From Caldifarciminota bacterium SM23_42 (GTDB lineage Bacteria > Hydrothermota > Tepidihabitantia > SM23-42), in assembly GCA_001303785.1 (NCBI GenBank), contig LJUJ01000001.1, positions 124,001 through 188,000 of the forward strand: a stretch of 64,000 nt of DNA, given 5' to 3'. The position numbers and the translations under genes are program-made. Under the pieces are notes generated by a model. The model was not told where the DNA came from, did no database searches, and worked only from the letters and a program-made list of their open reading frames with translations. Positions 16,217-25,113 of this stretch are shown piece by piece (within the stretch, counting starts at the first letter, position 1; each line of letters opens with the position of its first letter).

Positions 16217-16260
16217 ACTATAGATATTGTACTTGCAATGTCAAGACGTATAAGTATAAT
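16217..16260. promoter_or_regulatory. Divergent promoters with abutting -35 boxes
   Basis: Minus strand: TTGACA (16244-16239), 16 bp, TATAGT (16222-16217). Plus strand: TTGCAA (16233-16238), 16 bp, TATAAT (16255-16260), then 9 nt to the ATG at 16270. The two -35 hexamers touch at 16238/16239, so the two polymerases probably exclude each other. Confidence 0.65.
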
Positions 16261-16269
16261 CTATGCGAT

Positions 16270-17370
16270 ATGAAGTACGACAAGAAAATCCTAGTGCTAG
16301 CCGTTCCGGTAGGTACCGGGCACATGAAGGCGGCTAAGGCGATTATGCAGGCGCTGCAAAAGATCGCCCCGACTTCGAGCGTGAGATTTGAGAATTGTTT
16401 TGATTGGGTTTATCCACTCTACGGTGAAGTGTACACAAGAGTGTATGATTTTGCCCAGAAGAAGGCGCTTGGGCTCATAAAATTCTTCTACGGCGGTTTT
16501 GGGGTCGAATCCGGTTCGTCTGAGCTAATGTACAAGTATCATAGAGCACTTGCCCACAGGTTTCAGGAGTTATTGAGGGAGTACCACCCTGACTACGTTC
16601 TTTGCACTCATTTCTCACCTGGATATTTTTCGGCATTGTATAAGAAGTACTTTGATTATAAGATTGGCATCGTCGTGACAGATTACTTTGTGCATCCACA
16701 TTGGGTGAATAAGGAAATCGACCATTATTACATACCCCACGAGAGTTTAACCGCTCAGGTTGTGTCATATGGTGCGAAGAAGGAACAGGTGTTTCCATTC
16801 GGTATTCCTATTGGGCTTGAACTCGAAGCCGGCGTGGACAAAGCGGCAGCTCGGAGGCGATTCGGTTTGTCAAGAAACAGAATTTCGGTGACTATCATGG
16901 GCAGCAGGGTTTTTGGTGGAGAGTGGTTTGAAGTAACCCGAGAGTTGGTCGATTTTGATTATGACTTCTTGGTATTGTGTGGGGAGAACAAAGAGGCTGC
17001 CGGCAACATACGCAGGCTCCGAGGCAAATCCAAGTTGCAGGTGTTGGGTATGGTGGAACGTATACACGAACTAATAGGAACTACCGACATCTTAATCACG
17101 AAAGCAGGAGGAATTACGAGTACCGAGGCTGCACAAGCAGCGCCGGTATTGCTTTTCGCAAATTCGATTGTTGGTTTGGAAGATAAGAACGAAGACTTCT
17201 TCATCGGCCACGGAGCTGCGCTTAGAATTACCAAGGACGACGCACGTCAAGTGATGGCTGAGCTTCTGGCGAGCCCGAAGAGAATGGTTGAGATGCGTAA
17301 GAACCTGGGACACATTAGTAAGACGAAAACCGCCATCAACATCGCAAGAACAATAATGGGGACAGGCTAG
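16270..17370 (+). CDS. Glycosyltransferase of the MGDG-synthase/MurG (GT28) family
   Basis: 366 aa. The N-terminal domain (VPVGTGHMKAAKAIMQALQK) is the MGDG-synthase N-domain, with the G-H-x-K-A-A acceptor-side motif, and the C-terminal domain carries the nucleotide-sugar-binding TDILITKAGGITSTEAAQAAPVL block of GT28. Such enzymes add sugar to diacylglycerol to make glycolipids (as UgtP does) at the inner face of the membrane. Length is typical. The start lies 9 nt from the -10, leaving an almost leaderless mRNA without Shine-Dalgarno. Confidence 0.9.
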   Translation: MKYDKKILVLAVPVGTGHMKAAKAIMQALQKIAPTSSVRFENCFDWVYPLYGEVYTRVYDFAQKKALGLIKFFYGGFGVESGSSELMYKYHRALAHRFQELLREYHPDYVLCTHFSPGYFSALYKKYFDYKIGIVVTDYFVHPHWVNKEIDHYYIPHESLTAQVVSYGAKKEQVFPFGIPIGLELEAGVDKAAARRRFGLSRNRISVTIMGSRVFGGEWFEVTRELVDFDYDFLVLCGENKEAAGNIRRLRGKSKLQVLGMVERIHELIGTTDILITKAGGITSTEAAQAAPVLLFANSIVGLEDKNEDFFIGHGAALRITKDDARQVMAELLASPKRMVEMRKNLGHISKTKTAINIARTIMGTG

Positions 17371-17402
17371 TTTTTCAAATGTTAAAAGGTTAGAACGAGC
17401 TC

Positions 17403-18062
17403 ATGCCCCGAGTTGCAAGAGGATTAGTAGATGGTTTCACATATCATATACTCAATCGTGGTAATGGACGACAGGTAGTGTTTCACAAGGACAAAGACTA
17501 TGCTATCTTCGTTTCTTTGATGGAGGAAGCCACGGATCGAATACCCCTGTCCGTGTATGCATATTGTCTAATGCCAAATCATTTTCACTTAGTCGTTATG
17601 CCACTAAGAGCGGATAACTTGAGTAGATGGATGCAGTGGTTTATGACAAGTCATGTCCGACGTTATCATCGACATTATGGTACAAGCGGCCACGTGTGGC
17701 AAGGGCGATTCAAGAGTTTTATCGTTAAACAAGATAATCACCTGCTGACTCTGCTCAAGTACGTTGAGGGTAACCCTGTAAGGGCGGGACTCGCAACTTC
17801 AGCTAGAGATTGGCAATGGTCGTCTCACAGGACGAGAATTGGTGAAACACGGTCAATGTTGGTGAGCGACTTGCCATTAGAATTGCCGGAAGACTGGGGA
17901 AGGCTTGTCGATGAACCAATACCTGGTGAGGAGTTGGATCAGTTGAGGAACTGCGTGCGTCGTCAGGCTCCCTATGGTGATTCAGATTGGCAGGCTGAAA
18001 TTTGCGTGGAGTATGATTTGGAATCCACGATTAGGCCGATAGGCAGGCCATTGAAAAAGTAG
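17403..18062 (+). CDS. REP-associated tyrosine transposase (RAYT, Y1 family)
   Basis: 219 aa. HUH/Y1 single-strand transposase domain: LMPNHFHLVV is the metal-binding HUH motif, and the catalytic tyrosine is in KYVEGNPVRAGL. The C-terminus (STIRPIGRPLKK) is the usual RAYT tail. RAYTs are single-copy domesticated transposases linked to REP repeats. I find no terminal inverted repeats or second ORF around it, so it is not an intact IS. The GGGGCGGGCCTCGT elements at about 1.1 and 42.7 kb are possible, unproven clients. It starts at ATG 17403, 32 nt after the glycosyltransferase gene. Confidence 0.92.
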   Translation: MPRVARGLVDGFTYHILNRGNGRQVVFHKDKDYAIFVSLMEEATDRIPLSVYAYCLMPNHFHLVVMPLRADNLSRWMQWFMTSHVRRYHRHYGTSGHVWQGRFKSFIVKQDNHLLTLLKYVEGNPVRAGLATSARDWQWSSHRTRIGETRSMLVSDLPLELPEDWGRLVDEPIPGEELDQLRNCVRRQAPYGDSDWQAEICVEYDLESTIRPIGRPLKK

Positions 18063-18075
18063 CCTGTCCCTTTTT

Positions 18076-18414
18076 ATGGAACGTGATAAGTTTACCGAAT
18101 TAGTAAGAGAAGCGCTCGACAGTCTGCCATCTATTTTTCGCAAAAAACTCAAGAATATTCAGGTTGTGGTTGAGGATGAGCCCGTTGCTCAAAATTCGCT
18201 TTTGGGTTTGTACCAAGGCGTGCCTTTCAAACATCGTGGCATCTGGTACGGGAATGTGCTACCCGACAGAATTACCCTCTTTAAGAAGAACATCGAGCGT
18301 GTAAGCCGTACTGAAGATGAGATAAAGGATTGGATTGACAAAGTGCTCATTCATGAAATAGGCCACTATTTCGGCTTTAGCGAAGCGGATTTACACAGGT
18401 TGGATAAGCACTAA
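18076..18414 (+). CDS. Minimal zincin-type metallopeptidase
   Basis: 112 aa. It matches the small metallopeptidase family (DUF1025/Zincin_1) with HEIGHYFGFSEADLHRL near the C-terminus, where HExxH and the downstream Asp provide zinc ligands. The N-half contains the family-typical VVVEDEP and LLGLYQGVPF segments. Cytoplasmic, no signal peptide; substrates are not known. It sits 14 nt after the RAYT gene, on the same strand. Confidence 0.88.
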   Translation: MERDKFTELVREALDSLPSIFRKKLKNIQVVVEDEPVAQNSLLGLYQGVPFKHRGIWYGNVLPDRITLFKKNIERVSRTEDEIKDWIDKVLIHEIGHYFGFSEADLHRLDKH

Positions 18415-18470
18415 ATACACGTTTTTCGAACTTTTTCGCCTCCCGATACGTTATTATCATAGGAGGTAAC

Positions 18471-20597
18471 ATGCAAAGAAACGTCTGTTTTTTCATCATC
18501 ATCCTTAATATTATTGCGGGCGGTTGCGCGCCTGGCTACGTAGAACATCTTGTGACCAATCAAGGTGCGGTTATTGAATTAGACGGCGCGCGCTTTGAGA
18601 TACCTGCGAACAGCGTCGCCGAATCCACCCTGATACGGATCGAAAAGCTCGGCAAGGCGAAGCGAACCTATGCTCAAGGTTTTTCCTTGTTGGGGAATTC
18701 TTACGTAATTGAACCGGAGACGCTTGTGTTTCTGTATCCGATGCAAATTGTACTTCCTGCAAAGAGTAAGAGTGCCAATCTTGGCGCGAAGATCGGGCGG
18801 GGATTTGTGCCCTTGGTTGATGCTGATATCAAAGGTGAGACGCTGACTGTAAGAGTATGGCATGGTGGTGAGTATTATCTAATCGAGAATCCCAAAGAGT
18901 ATGGGATCATAGAACACACGAAAACAAAAGAAGGTTTGCTACTAGTAAGCGACATCTATATCAGTGACTACGTTAGGGATTTCAAGGACGTACTAAGACG
19001 GAGCGGATATGATTTGCCGGTCTGGCTTTTCGTTAATCAGCCGGATTTATCGATTGAGGATAATGTGCGTCTATTGCATGAGGGTCTCCGTAACCTGCAC
19101 AGTGAATATGGCGATTTTCGTTTAGATGTGGTCAGTTTTGGCGTTGGTGGTCTGGTCACGCATCGTTACCTGACCGATTCTGCATATTATCAGAGAGACA
19201 TTTCATCTGCCGTACTTGCGATCGGTACGCCGTTTCTTGGGACAGGTCTTGCGTATTGGAATATTGCTATGATTGGCAAGAGTCCCCTTCGCTTTTTCTT
19301 TATTGATGGCATGGGTAGTAATGCTGATGACGTGGCTTGCGGGTCAGAATTCATTTCTCTAATTCAAGAGAAACGACGCATACCAGGACACCACTACTAT
19401 GATGATCCTACGGAAAACAAGAATTTTGCGTCTTTGTACGGCTTGAAAGTCGTTGATGGAAGCACAGTCTTGGAGGAAAAATCGGGTGATGGTTTGGTAT
19501 TCACGGGATCAGCCAGGCTGACGGCTATTGAACCATCAGTGTTTGAATTGGATCATTTCGAGCTTTTTGAAAGTCCAAGTGTCCATAAGGTTATTGCTGA
19601 ATTCGTTAAACTGTATCGTAGTTTCAACTGGCCCATGCTTTTTTCGGCAGTCTGGGAAGGCCGCGAATCCATCACAGTGGTTAACAGCACATGGGAGAGA
19701 GAAACAAAGCTACATTTGCGCAATGATAGAGATTTTGATGTCTTGATGGAATATAATAGGAATATGCTGAATTCAGCTCCGCAGAGCGCTATTCTCATAA
19801 CCAACGGTGACTATGATACTTATCCGGCCTGGTATTTGCAGGAAAAGGGTGTTCGCCAGGATGTTATCATTGTAAACCGGAGCCTTCTGAACATAAAGGA
19901 CTATGCCCGTTACTTGAAACGAATGGGATTGCCTCTTACCACGTCTGACAAAGAGTTAGAGAGAATGCAGCACAAGAAGGGTGATGGTAGAAAGATCACC
20001 ATCTCCGACCAGTTGATGCAGGTCATTTTAAAACAAAAGACCAGGCCTGTCGTTTTTTCGACGACGGTGTACCAACCAGAGCAATACGGATATCCGCTGA
20101 AACTTTCGGGCTTGGTCTATGAAATTAGCGAATCAGATATCGATATCGCACGCACCAGGCAACTGTTGTTCGAAGAATTCGAGTTTGAGCGACTACTGTC
20201 CAGCCCAGTCGATTCTATTAATGCCAATCTACAGAATATGATATTGAATTATGCCGCCATAGCATTTCAGCTCGCTGCTACCTTGGAAGATTCGGGTGAG
20301 TACTCAGAAGCGATTGAAGTGTTGGAATTCGCACGTCGGTTTGGGATAAAGCCAATGTTCTACTATAACGAAGCAAGAATCTACTTCAAAATGGGTATGA
20401 ATGACAAGGCTAACGAGATACTCCAAAGGTTACTGCAAATTGAAGCGACAGATGTAACGTTAGTAAAAGAAGTTGCTAAGATGTATTATGATAATGGCAT
20501 GAGAGAGAAGGCGGTTATGCTATTAGCTGTTCTGTCGAGAGATAATCCAAAAGATAAGGAGCTGATAGATCTGATAAGGAAATACAGAGGGGAATGA
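18471..20597 (+). CDS. Lipoprotein: ZU5-like, lipase-like and TPR domains
   Basis: 708 aa with lipobox IIAGGC (Cys19). Residues about 30-145 resemble a ZU5 domain (GAVIELDGARFEIPANSVAE). Residues 150-370 look like a PGAP1/lipase-type alpha/beta hydrolase, but the nucleophile elbow reads VVSFGVGGL where GHSxGG is expected, so the catalytic Ser is replaced by Gly and activity is doubtful. Residues about 430-530 (ILITNGDYDTYPAWYLQ, QDVIIVNRSLL) resemble the C-terminal part of DUF2723-type membrane proteins, and the last 130 residues form TPR-like repeats. AGGAGG precedes the ATG. Its stop overlaps the ECF sigma start, so it may be an envelope sensor for that pair. Confidence 0.8.
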   Translation: MQRNVCFFIIILNIIAGGCAPGYVEHLVTNQGAVIELDGARFEIPANSVAESTLIRIEKLGKAKRTYAQGFSLLGNSYVIEPETLVFLYPMQIVLPAKSKSANLGAKIGRGFVPLVDADIKGETLTVRVWHGGEYYLIENPKEYGIIEHTKTKEGLLLVSDIYISDYVRDFKDVLRRSGYDLPVWLFVNQPDLSIEDNVRLLHEGLRNLHSEYGDFRLDVVSFGVGGLVTHRYLTDSAYYQRDISSAVLAIGTPFLGTGLAYWNIAMIGKSPLRFFFIDGMGSNADDVACGSEFISLIQEKRRIPGHHYYDDPTENKNFASLYGLKVVDGSTVLEEKSGDGLVFTGSARLTAIEPSVFELDHFELFESPSVHKVIAEFVKLYRSFNWPMLFSAVWEGRESITVVNSTWERETKLHLRNDRDFDVLMEYNRNMLNSAPQSAILITNGDYDTYPAWYLQEKGVRQDVIIVNRSLLNIKDYARYLKRMGLPLTTSDKELERMQHKKGDGRKITISDQLMQVILKQKTRPVVFSTTVYQPEQYGYPLKLSGLVYEISESDIDIARTRQLLFEEFEFERLLSSPVDSINANLQNMILNYAAIAFQLAATLEDSGEYSEAIEVLEFARRFGIKPMFYYNEARIYFKMGMNDKANEILQRLLQIEATDVTLVKEVAKMYYDNGMREKAVMLLAVLSRDNPKDKELIDLIRKYRGE

Positions 20598-21124
20598 TCG
20601 ATTACTCCAGCACAGACCTTTTTACGTTATATAAGTGGTTCAAAGAAGGTGATGAAAGGGCCTTCGAAACTCTGTACAACCGATTGAGCAGTGGTTTGTT
20701 TAACTACTGTATTCGGCTACTGGGTGACTGGTATCATGCCGAGGACGTCTTGGTAGAAACGTTCACAAAACTGGCCAATTCAAACCTTGACGAGCGTGGG
20801 AATCTCAAGGCATGGCTGTACCGCGTCGCTACAAATGCTTGTTACACCCTTTTCAGAAAGAGTAAGGTGGAACTGAAATCTTTTGAGCAACAATTACAGA
20901 CGATTAAGCAGAATCCTGGTTTTGATTTCACAGAGGAATTAAGGGTTCAGAGATTACTCGGTGAGTTGCCTGAGTATCAGAGAATTGTCATCGTACTCAA
21001 GTTCTATGAGCGGATGGCGTACCAGGACATTGCTGATGTTCTGTGCTGTCCACTGGGAACAGTAAAATCGAGAATGCATCAAGGATTGAAAAAATTGAGG
21101 GAAATAATAAAGGACGAACAATGA
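20594..21124 (+). CDS. ECF-type RNA polymerase sigma factor
   Basis: 176 aa with region 2 (FETLYNRLSSGLFNYCIRLLGDWYHAEDVLVETF) and region 4 (YQDIADVLCCPLGTVKSRMHQGLKKL) of sigma-E/RpoE-like ECF factors. The start overlaps the lipoprotein stop (ATGA) and its own stop overlaps the anti-sigma start (ATGA). It would direct an envelope- or surface-linked regulon; no target promoters can be assigned here. Confidence 0.93.
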   Translation: MIDYSSTDLFTLYKWFKEGDERAFETLYNRLSSGLFNYCIRLLGDWYHAEDVLVETFTKLANSNLDERGNLKAWLYRVATNACYTLFRKSKVELKSFEQQLQTIKQNPGFDFTEELRVQRLLGELPEYQRIVIVLKFYERMAYQDIADVLCCPLGTVKSRMHQGLKKLREIIKDEQ

Positions 21125-21561
21125 AGTGTAATGAAATAGAAAACTTACAACTTGATTATGTTCTTGAAGAGCTTACTCCTGAACTTAAAATACAGGTAAA
21201 CGAACATCTTGCGATATGTGAAAAATGTAGTAACGAGGTAAAGCAAACAGAAGCGCTGATCAAAGGTTTCAAGGATTCGGAGAGATTCAATCCTGCATCC
21301 AATGTCTACGGACGGATTTCCAGACAGATTAGTGTGCCGGAACCCAAGCGCGTTAGGTTCTTAGGAATGCCGAGGAGTGTTGTGTTTGCTTTTGCTGCTT
21401 TCGTACTCGGTATTGTTATTACACGATCAACAGATACGATAATAATGAACATCAGAGCACCGTCGCGGACAGAAGTCAGGCAGGAGACGCCGCGTAAGAC
21501 ACCCTTTTCGGATACGGTCGAGTTCTACTCGGTGCCTGCGAAGAATCTTGCTAGACTATAG
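21121..21561 (+). CDS. Anti-sigma factor with zinc-binding domain
   Basis: 146 aa from ATG 21121. Zinc-binding anti-sigma motif H29-x3-C33-x2-C36 (EHLAICEKC), a single membrane segment (about 84-101, VVFAFAAFVLGIVI) and a short periplasmic tail. It is expected to hold the ECF sigma factor at the membrane until a signal arrives. Overlaps the sigma gene by 4 nt, so stoichiometry is coupled. Confidence 0.88.
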   Translation: MKCNEIENLQLDYVLEELTPELKIQVNEHLAICEKCSNEVKQTEALIKGFKDSERFNPASNVYGRISRQISVPEPKRVRFLGMPRSVVFAFAAFVLGIVITRSTDTIIMNIRAPSRTEVRQETPRKTPFSDTVEFYSVPAKNLARL

Positions 21562-21580
21562 GGCAGCCGCGTTGCGTGTC

Positions 21581-22150
21581 CTAAATACCGAGCTCTTTTT
21601 TGGCTGAATTACTCAGGGCTCTGGCGATATCTGGTTTTCTGATTATTGCCAACAATCGGCGCCCAATGTCCGAATTGTGGTTTTTTATGCGTTCAGTCAG
21701 TTTTTTCACTTCGGCATAGCTTGGTTCGCTCAACTTCAGTTGTTTCTGAATCTCAGCTATTTCTTCAACAATGAGCTCCTTTGTGTCCGGATTTATCTCA
21801 TTCGATTTGCTTGTTTCGTGGATCAAATGCTGGAGTTCGTCAAATATCTCGGTAGAGATTGATGTCTCTGTGGATTGAGCTGGGAATACTATGTCCAGCT
21901 GGATTTCGTCTTCAACCAGATCAATTCCTTTTGGAGTGATGCGTGCTCCGACAAATAGGCTACCCTCTAAAGGCTTTTGAAGTTCTAGTAATCCCTTTTC
22001 TTCGAGGTAAATAACATTGAATTGCAATTCTTTTTGACCAATGTTCAATGTTTCCTTGAGTTCATTTGATGTCATGCGGTTGTACGGGTGTTCTTTGAAG
22101 CATTCATACAGCATGCGAAGAATCTCCCGGCGAATCTCTGTGTTCGTCAT
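21581..22150 (-). CDS. Winged-helix DNA-binding protein, unknown role
   Basis: 189 aa from ATG 22150. Residues about 1-75 form a winged helix (EIRREILRMLYECFKE, NELKETLNIGQKELQFNVIYLEEKGLLEL, GARITPKGIDLVE), the MarR/PadR-like pattern. The rest is helical with charged coiled-coil-like stretches and ends ALSNSAKKELGI. No enzymatic motif. The start was moved from an in-frame TTG at 22183 because that codon lies in the -35 box; the ATG is 5 nt after the -10, so the mRNA is leaderless. It converges on the anti-sigma gene. Confidence 0.75.
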   Translation of the reverse strand: MTNTEIRREILRMLYECFKEHPYNRMTSNELKETLNIGQKELQFNVIYLEEKGLLELQKPLEGSLFVGARITPKGIDLVEDEIQLDIVFPAQSTETSISTEIFDELQHLIHETSKSNEINPDTKELIVEEIAEIQKQLKLSEPSYAEVKKLTERIKNHNSDIGRRLLAIIRKPDIARALSNSAKKELGI

Positions 22151-22155
22151 GGAAA

Positions 22156-22183
22156 ATTGTACGCATAACTTATCCTCAGTCAA
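22156..22183 (-). promoter_or_regulatory. Promoter of the winged-helix gene (leaderless)
   Basis: TTGACT (22183-22178), 16-bp spacer, TACAAT (22161-22156), 5 nt to ATG. Confidence 0.65.
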
Positions 22184-22239
22184 TATTCTAGAGAATACTC
22201 AACAACGTCATACGCTAAGCAGTAACCGAACCCGCTTGC

Positions 22240-22320
22240 CAAAGACCAAACACTAAATTCGAAGCACGAGATACCAAACAATATCTAAATTCAAATCACA
22301 AATGGCTAAAATGGCATCTA
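22240..22320. repeat. Dispersed AT-rich intergenic repeat, half copy C
   Basis: Only a left-arm-like stretch is present: ACACTAAATTCGAAGCACGA, CCAAACAATATCTAAATTCA, AATGGCTAAAATGGCA. Related to copies A, B and D. Confidence 0.45.
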
Positions 22321-22384
22321 GAAATTCGGCCCAACGTGTTTTTCGCTACGCGTACAAATGCGAGCAACGTTAGGGTACAAATGC

Positions 22385-22412
22385 TTGACTTTCAGGCTTT
22401 TTGATGTATCAT
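22385..22412 (+). promoter_or_regulatory. Promoter of lysS (leaderless)
   Basis: TTGACT (22385-22390), 16-bp spacer, TATCAT (22407-22412), 6 nt to the ATG at 22419. Confidence 0.7.
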
Positions 22413-22418
22413 TCTAAC

Positions 22419-23846
22419 ATGGAAGAACGCTTGAAAAAACTCGAAAAATTGAAGGAAATCGGTGTTGATCCCTATCCACATAGTTTTCATCGCACGCACA
22501 CCTTCCGGCAAGTAAAAGAAAATTTTGAAACTCTGAGTAAAAGCGAGGAGACGGTTAGCACTTGCGGCCGACTGATGACGGTACGTGGCCACGGCAAGAC
22601 GGTCTTCGCGACCCTCAGCGATGAGTCTGGCAAAATGCAAGTGTATCTCAGGAAAGACAGGCTCGGTGAAAAATTTGAGCAGTTCCAGTACTATGATGTC
22701 GGTGATTTCGTTGGCGTGAAGGGTGCGATTTTCAGAACGAAGACAGAGGAAATTACTGTACTCGTTGATGATTATGTGCTGCTATCCAAATCCCTGCGTC
22801 CCTTGCCAGAGAAGTGGCATGGTTTGCGCGACGTCGAAATCAGATACCGGAAGCGTTATCTTGATTTGATTGCGAATGCCGAAGTGCGTACGATATTCAG
22901 GAGGAGAACACGGTTGATAAGCCTTATGCGCAGATTCTTGGACGAGGGGGGTTTCATAGAAGTGGAGACCCCTGTACTCCAGCCTATATATGGTGGCGCT
23001 GCGGCGAATCCTTTTAAAACATACTATAACGCACTCGAACAGGATATGTTTCTAAGAATCGCTGATGAATTGTATTTGAAAAGATTGATTGTTGGAGGTT
23101 ATGAGAGAGTTTATGAGGTGTGCAGGGATTTTCGTAATGAAGGTATCGATCGGATGCACAATCCAGAATTCACAATGCTTGAGTTATATCAAGCTTATGC
23201 TGATTACACCGACATAATGGAATTGGTTGAGCTGATGATTGAATATCTGCTTGCGGAAACAGGCAATAGGAAGAATATTAGGTTTTTGGACAGCGTCATC
23301 GATTTCAGCCTGCCATTCAGGCGAATAAAATACGTTGAAAGTCTGACCGAAGAGCTCGGGCTTGACGTTCTTGCGGCCAAGGAAGATGAACTCGACGAAC
23401 AGTGCGAGCGTCGTGGCATTGATTACAAGAAGCTATCAGTGGGTTCAAAGATTGACAGGCTTTTTGGTGAGACTGTGCAGAAGAAGCTTGTTGAACCTAC
23501 ATTCGTCGTTGATTATCCGAAGATTATTTCACCACTTGCCAAAACGCATCGTGATGACGACTTATTGGTCGAGCGGTTTGAATTGTTTATATTTGGCGTT
23601 GAAATCGCCAACGCCTTTTCGGAATTAAATGACCCAGTTGAACAACGCGAGCGTTTCGAAGCTCAGTTAGCGCATCGAGAACAAGGAATTGGCCAAATCG
23701 ATGAAGATTTCATACAAGCTTTAGAGCACGGAATGCCCCCAACCGGGGGAATAGGCGTTGGAATCGACCGGCTGTGTATGGTGCTTCTTAACCAACCCTC
23801 GATCCGTGACGTCATCCTATTCCCGCAATTGCGGAGAGAATCCTAG
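22419..23846 (+). CDS. lysS: Lysyl-tRNA synthetase, class II
   Basis: 475 aa. Charges tRNA-Lys. An N-terminal OB-fold anticodon domain (about 1-140) is followed by the class II core with motif 2 FRNEGIDRMHNPEFTMLE and motif 3 GGIGVGIDRLCMVL. Length is slightly under the usual 490-500 because the N-terminus is short. The in-frame TTG and ATG at 22401-22406 fall in the promoter spacer, so the ATG at 22419 is the start. Confidence 0.97.
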   Translation: MEERLKKLEKLKEIGVDPYPHSFHRTHTFRQVKENFETLSKSEETVSTCGRLMTVRGHGKTVFATLSDESGKMQVYLRKDRLGEKFEQFQYYDVGDFVGVKGAIFRTKTEEITVLVDDYVLLSKSLRPLPEKWHGLRDVEIRYRKRYLDLIANAEVRTIFRRRTRLISLMRRFLDEGGFIEVETPVLQPIYGGAAANPFKTYYNALEQDMFLRIADELYLKRLIVGGYERVYEVCRDFRNEGIDRMHNPEFTMLELYQAYADYTDIMELVELMIEYLLAETGNRKNIRFLDSVIDFSLPFRRIKYVESLTEELGLDVLAAKEDELDEQCERRGIDYKKLSVGSKIDRLFGETVQKKLVEPTFVVDYPKIISPLAKTHRDDDLLVERFELFIFGVEIANAFSELNDPVEQRERFEAQLAHREQGIGQIDEDFIQALEHGMPPTGGIGVGIDRLCMVLLNQPSIRDVILFPQLRRES

Positions 23847-23916
23847 GAACAGATCCTTTGATCGCCCTTAATCGCCTTCTTCTGCCTTCTTCCGCCCTTC
23901 TGAGCCTTTTAAGTAA

Positions 23917-25113
23917 ATGAATACGGAATTTTTCATTGCCCGCCGCTACATGCTTTCTCGCCACAGAAAGTTTCTCTCCATGTCCACCGCAATTGCAATC
24001 GGAGGTGTCTTTGTGGGTGTCGCGGCGTTATTGATCACCCTCTCTATGATGAACGGCTTCCAAAATGAACTACGCAGAAGGATTCTTGGCGGTACTCCAC
24101 ACATCATTGTGCGGAAATACTTTAACGAACCGATTCATGATTACCAGAATGTTAAAGTAAAGCTCGAACCTTACAAATTTGTGCGAGCTTCTGCACCATT
24201 TGTGATTCAAAAGTCAGTCATCAAATACAAGAGGCAACTTGACGGTGTTGTCATAAAGGGGGTTGATGACGAATTGGAAAAGAACATAACCGAGATAGGC
24301 CAGAAGATGATCAGCGGGGTTTTTGAATTGGCTGGCGGTTGTGTGATCGGCGTTGAGCTCGCTCATAACTTAGGCGTTGCGGTTGGCGATTCCGTAGTGA
24401 TCGCTCTTCCATTTGGCGAGCAGTTGGGACTAGTTCCCCGTGCGAAAAAAGTCGTGCTGCGCGGGATCTTCGATTTTGGATATTACGACTATAATGCTAC
24501 GATTGTCTATATGGATTTAAAGGATGTCCAAGCGCTGTTTGAAATGGGGGAGAGCATAAGTGGTGTTGAGGTAAGAATCGAAGACATATACAAAGCCCCC
24601 CAACACGCGCGCAAGATAGAAGATGATTTAGGTTATCCGTACCGTGCTCAAGATTGGATTGAATCGAATCGTTCTGTATTCGCTGCTTTGAAGATGGAAA
24701 AGATCATAACCTTCATTGTACTTGTTTTGATCATTATCGTTGCCGGTTTCAATATTATTGGAACACTGATTAACATGGTTAAGAAGAAGACGAAAGAAAT
24801 AGGCATCATGCGTTCCTACGGGTTTACCGCGCCAAAGATTATGAAGATTTTCATCTATCACGGCAGTATCATCGGGGTGATTGGTACGGTACTGGGACTT
24901 GCGTTCGCCTTCCTGGCTTGTCTGCTTCTCGACAGGTACCAAGTGACGCTTCCGGGTGATATTTATTTCATTGAAACGTTACCAGTAGAAATGGAGATTA
25001 ATGATTTTGTAATAACTGCAATTGCTGCAATTTTGATTAGCTTTTTATCCACAATCTATCCAGCAAAAAGAGCGACCGGGCTCACTACCGTGGAGGCATT
25101 GCGTAATGAATAA
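23917..25113 (+). CDS. lolC: Lipoprotein-releasing ABC permease (LolC/E family)
   Basis: 398 aa. One N-terminal membrane segment (about 25-48), a large periplasmic domain (about 50-260) and three C-terminal segments, the MacB/FtsX-type layout of LolC/LolE. ARRYMLSRHRKFLSMSTAIAIGG and IIGTLINMVKKKTKEIGIMRSYG are characteristic. With a single permease gene the complex is probably a homodimer with the LolD ATPase encoded next. It moves lipoproteins from inner to outer membrane, which fits the many lipoproteins in the window. Confidence 0.92.
   Translation: MNTEFFIARRYMLSRHRKFLSMSTAIAIGGVFVGVAALLITLSMMNGFQNELRRRILGGTPHIIVRKYFNEPIHDYQNVKVKLEPYKFVRASAPFVIQKSVIKYKRQLDGVVIKGVDDELEKNITEIGQKMISGVFELAGGCVIGVELAHNLGVAVGDSVVIALPFGEQLGLVPRAKKVVLRGIFDFGYYDYNATIVYMDLKDVQALFEMGESISGVEVRIEDIYKAPQHARKIEDDLGYPYRAQDWIESNRSVFAALKMEKIITFIVLVLIIIVAGFNIIGTLINMVKKKTKEIGIMRSYGFTAPKIMKIFIYHGSIIGVIGTVLGLAFAFLACLLLDRYQVTLPGDIYFIETLPVEMEINDFVITAIAAILISFLSTIYPAKRATGLTTVEALRNE

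Noticed and set aside
17403-18062. Intact insertion sequence around the Y1 transposase
   Set aside because: No terminal repeats, no accessory gene and no target duplication are visible; the tail is that of a RAYT, which is usually immobile single-copy.
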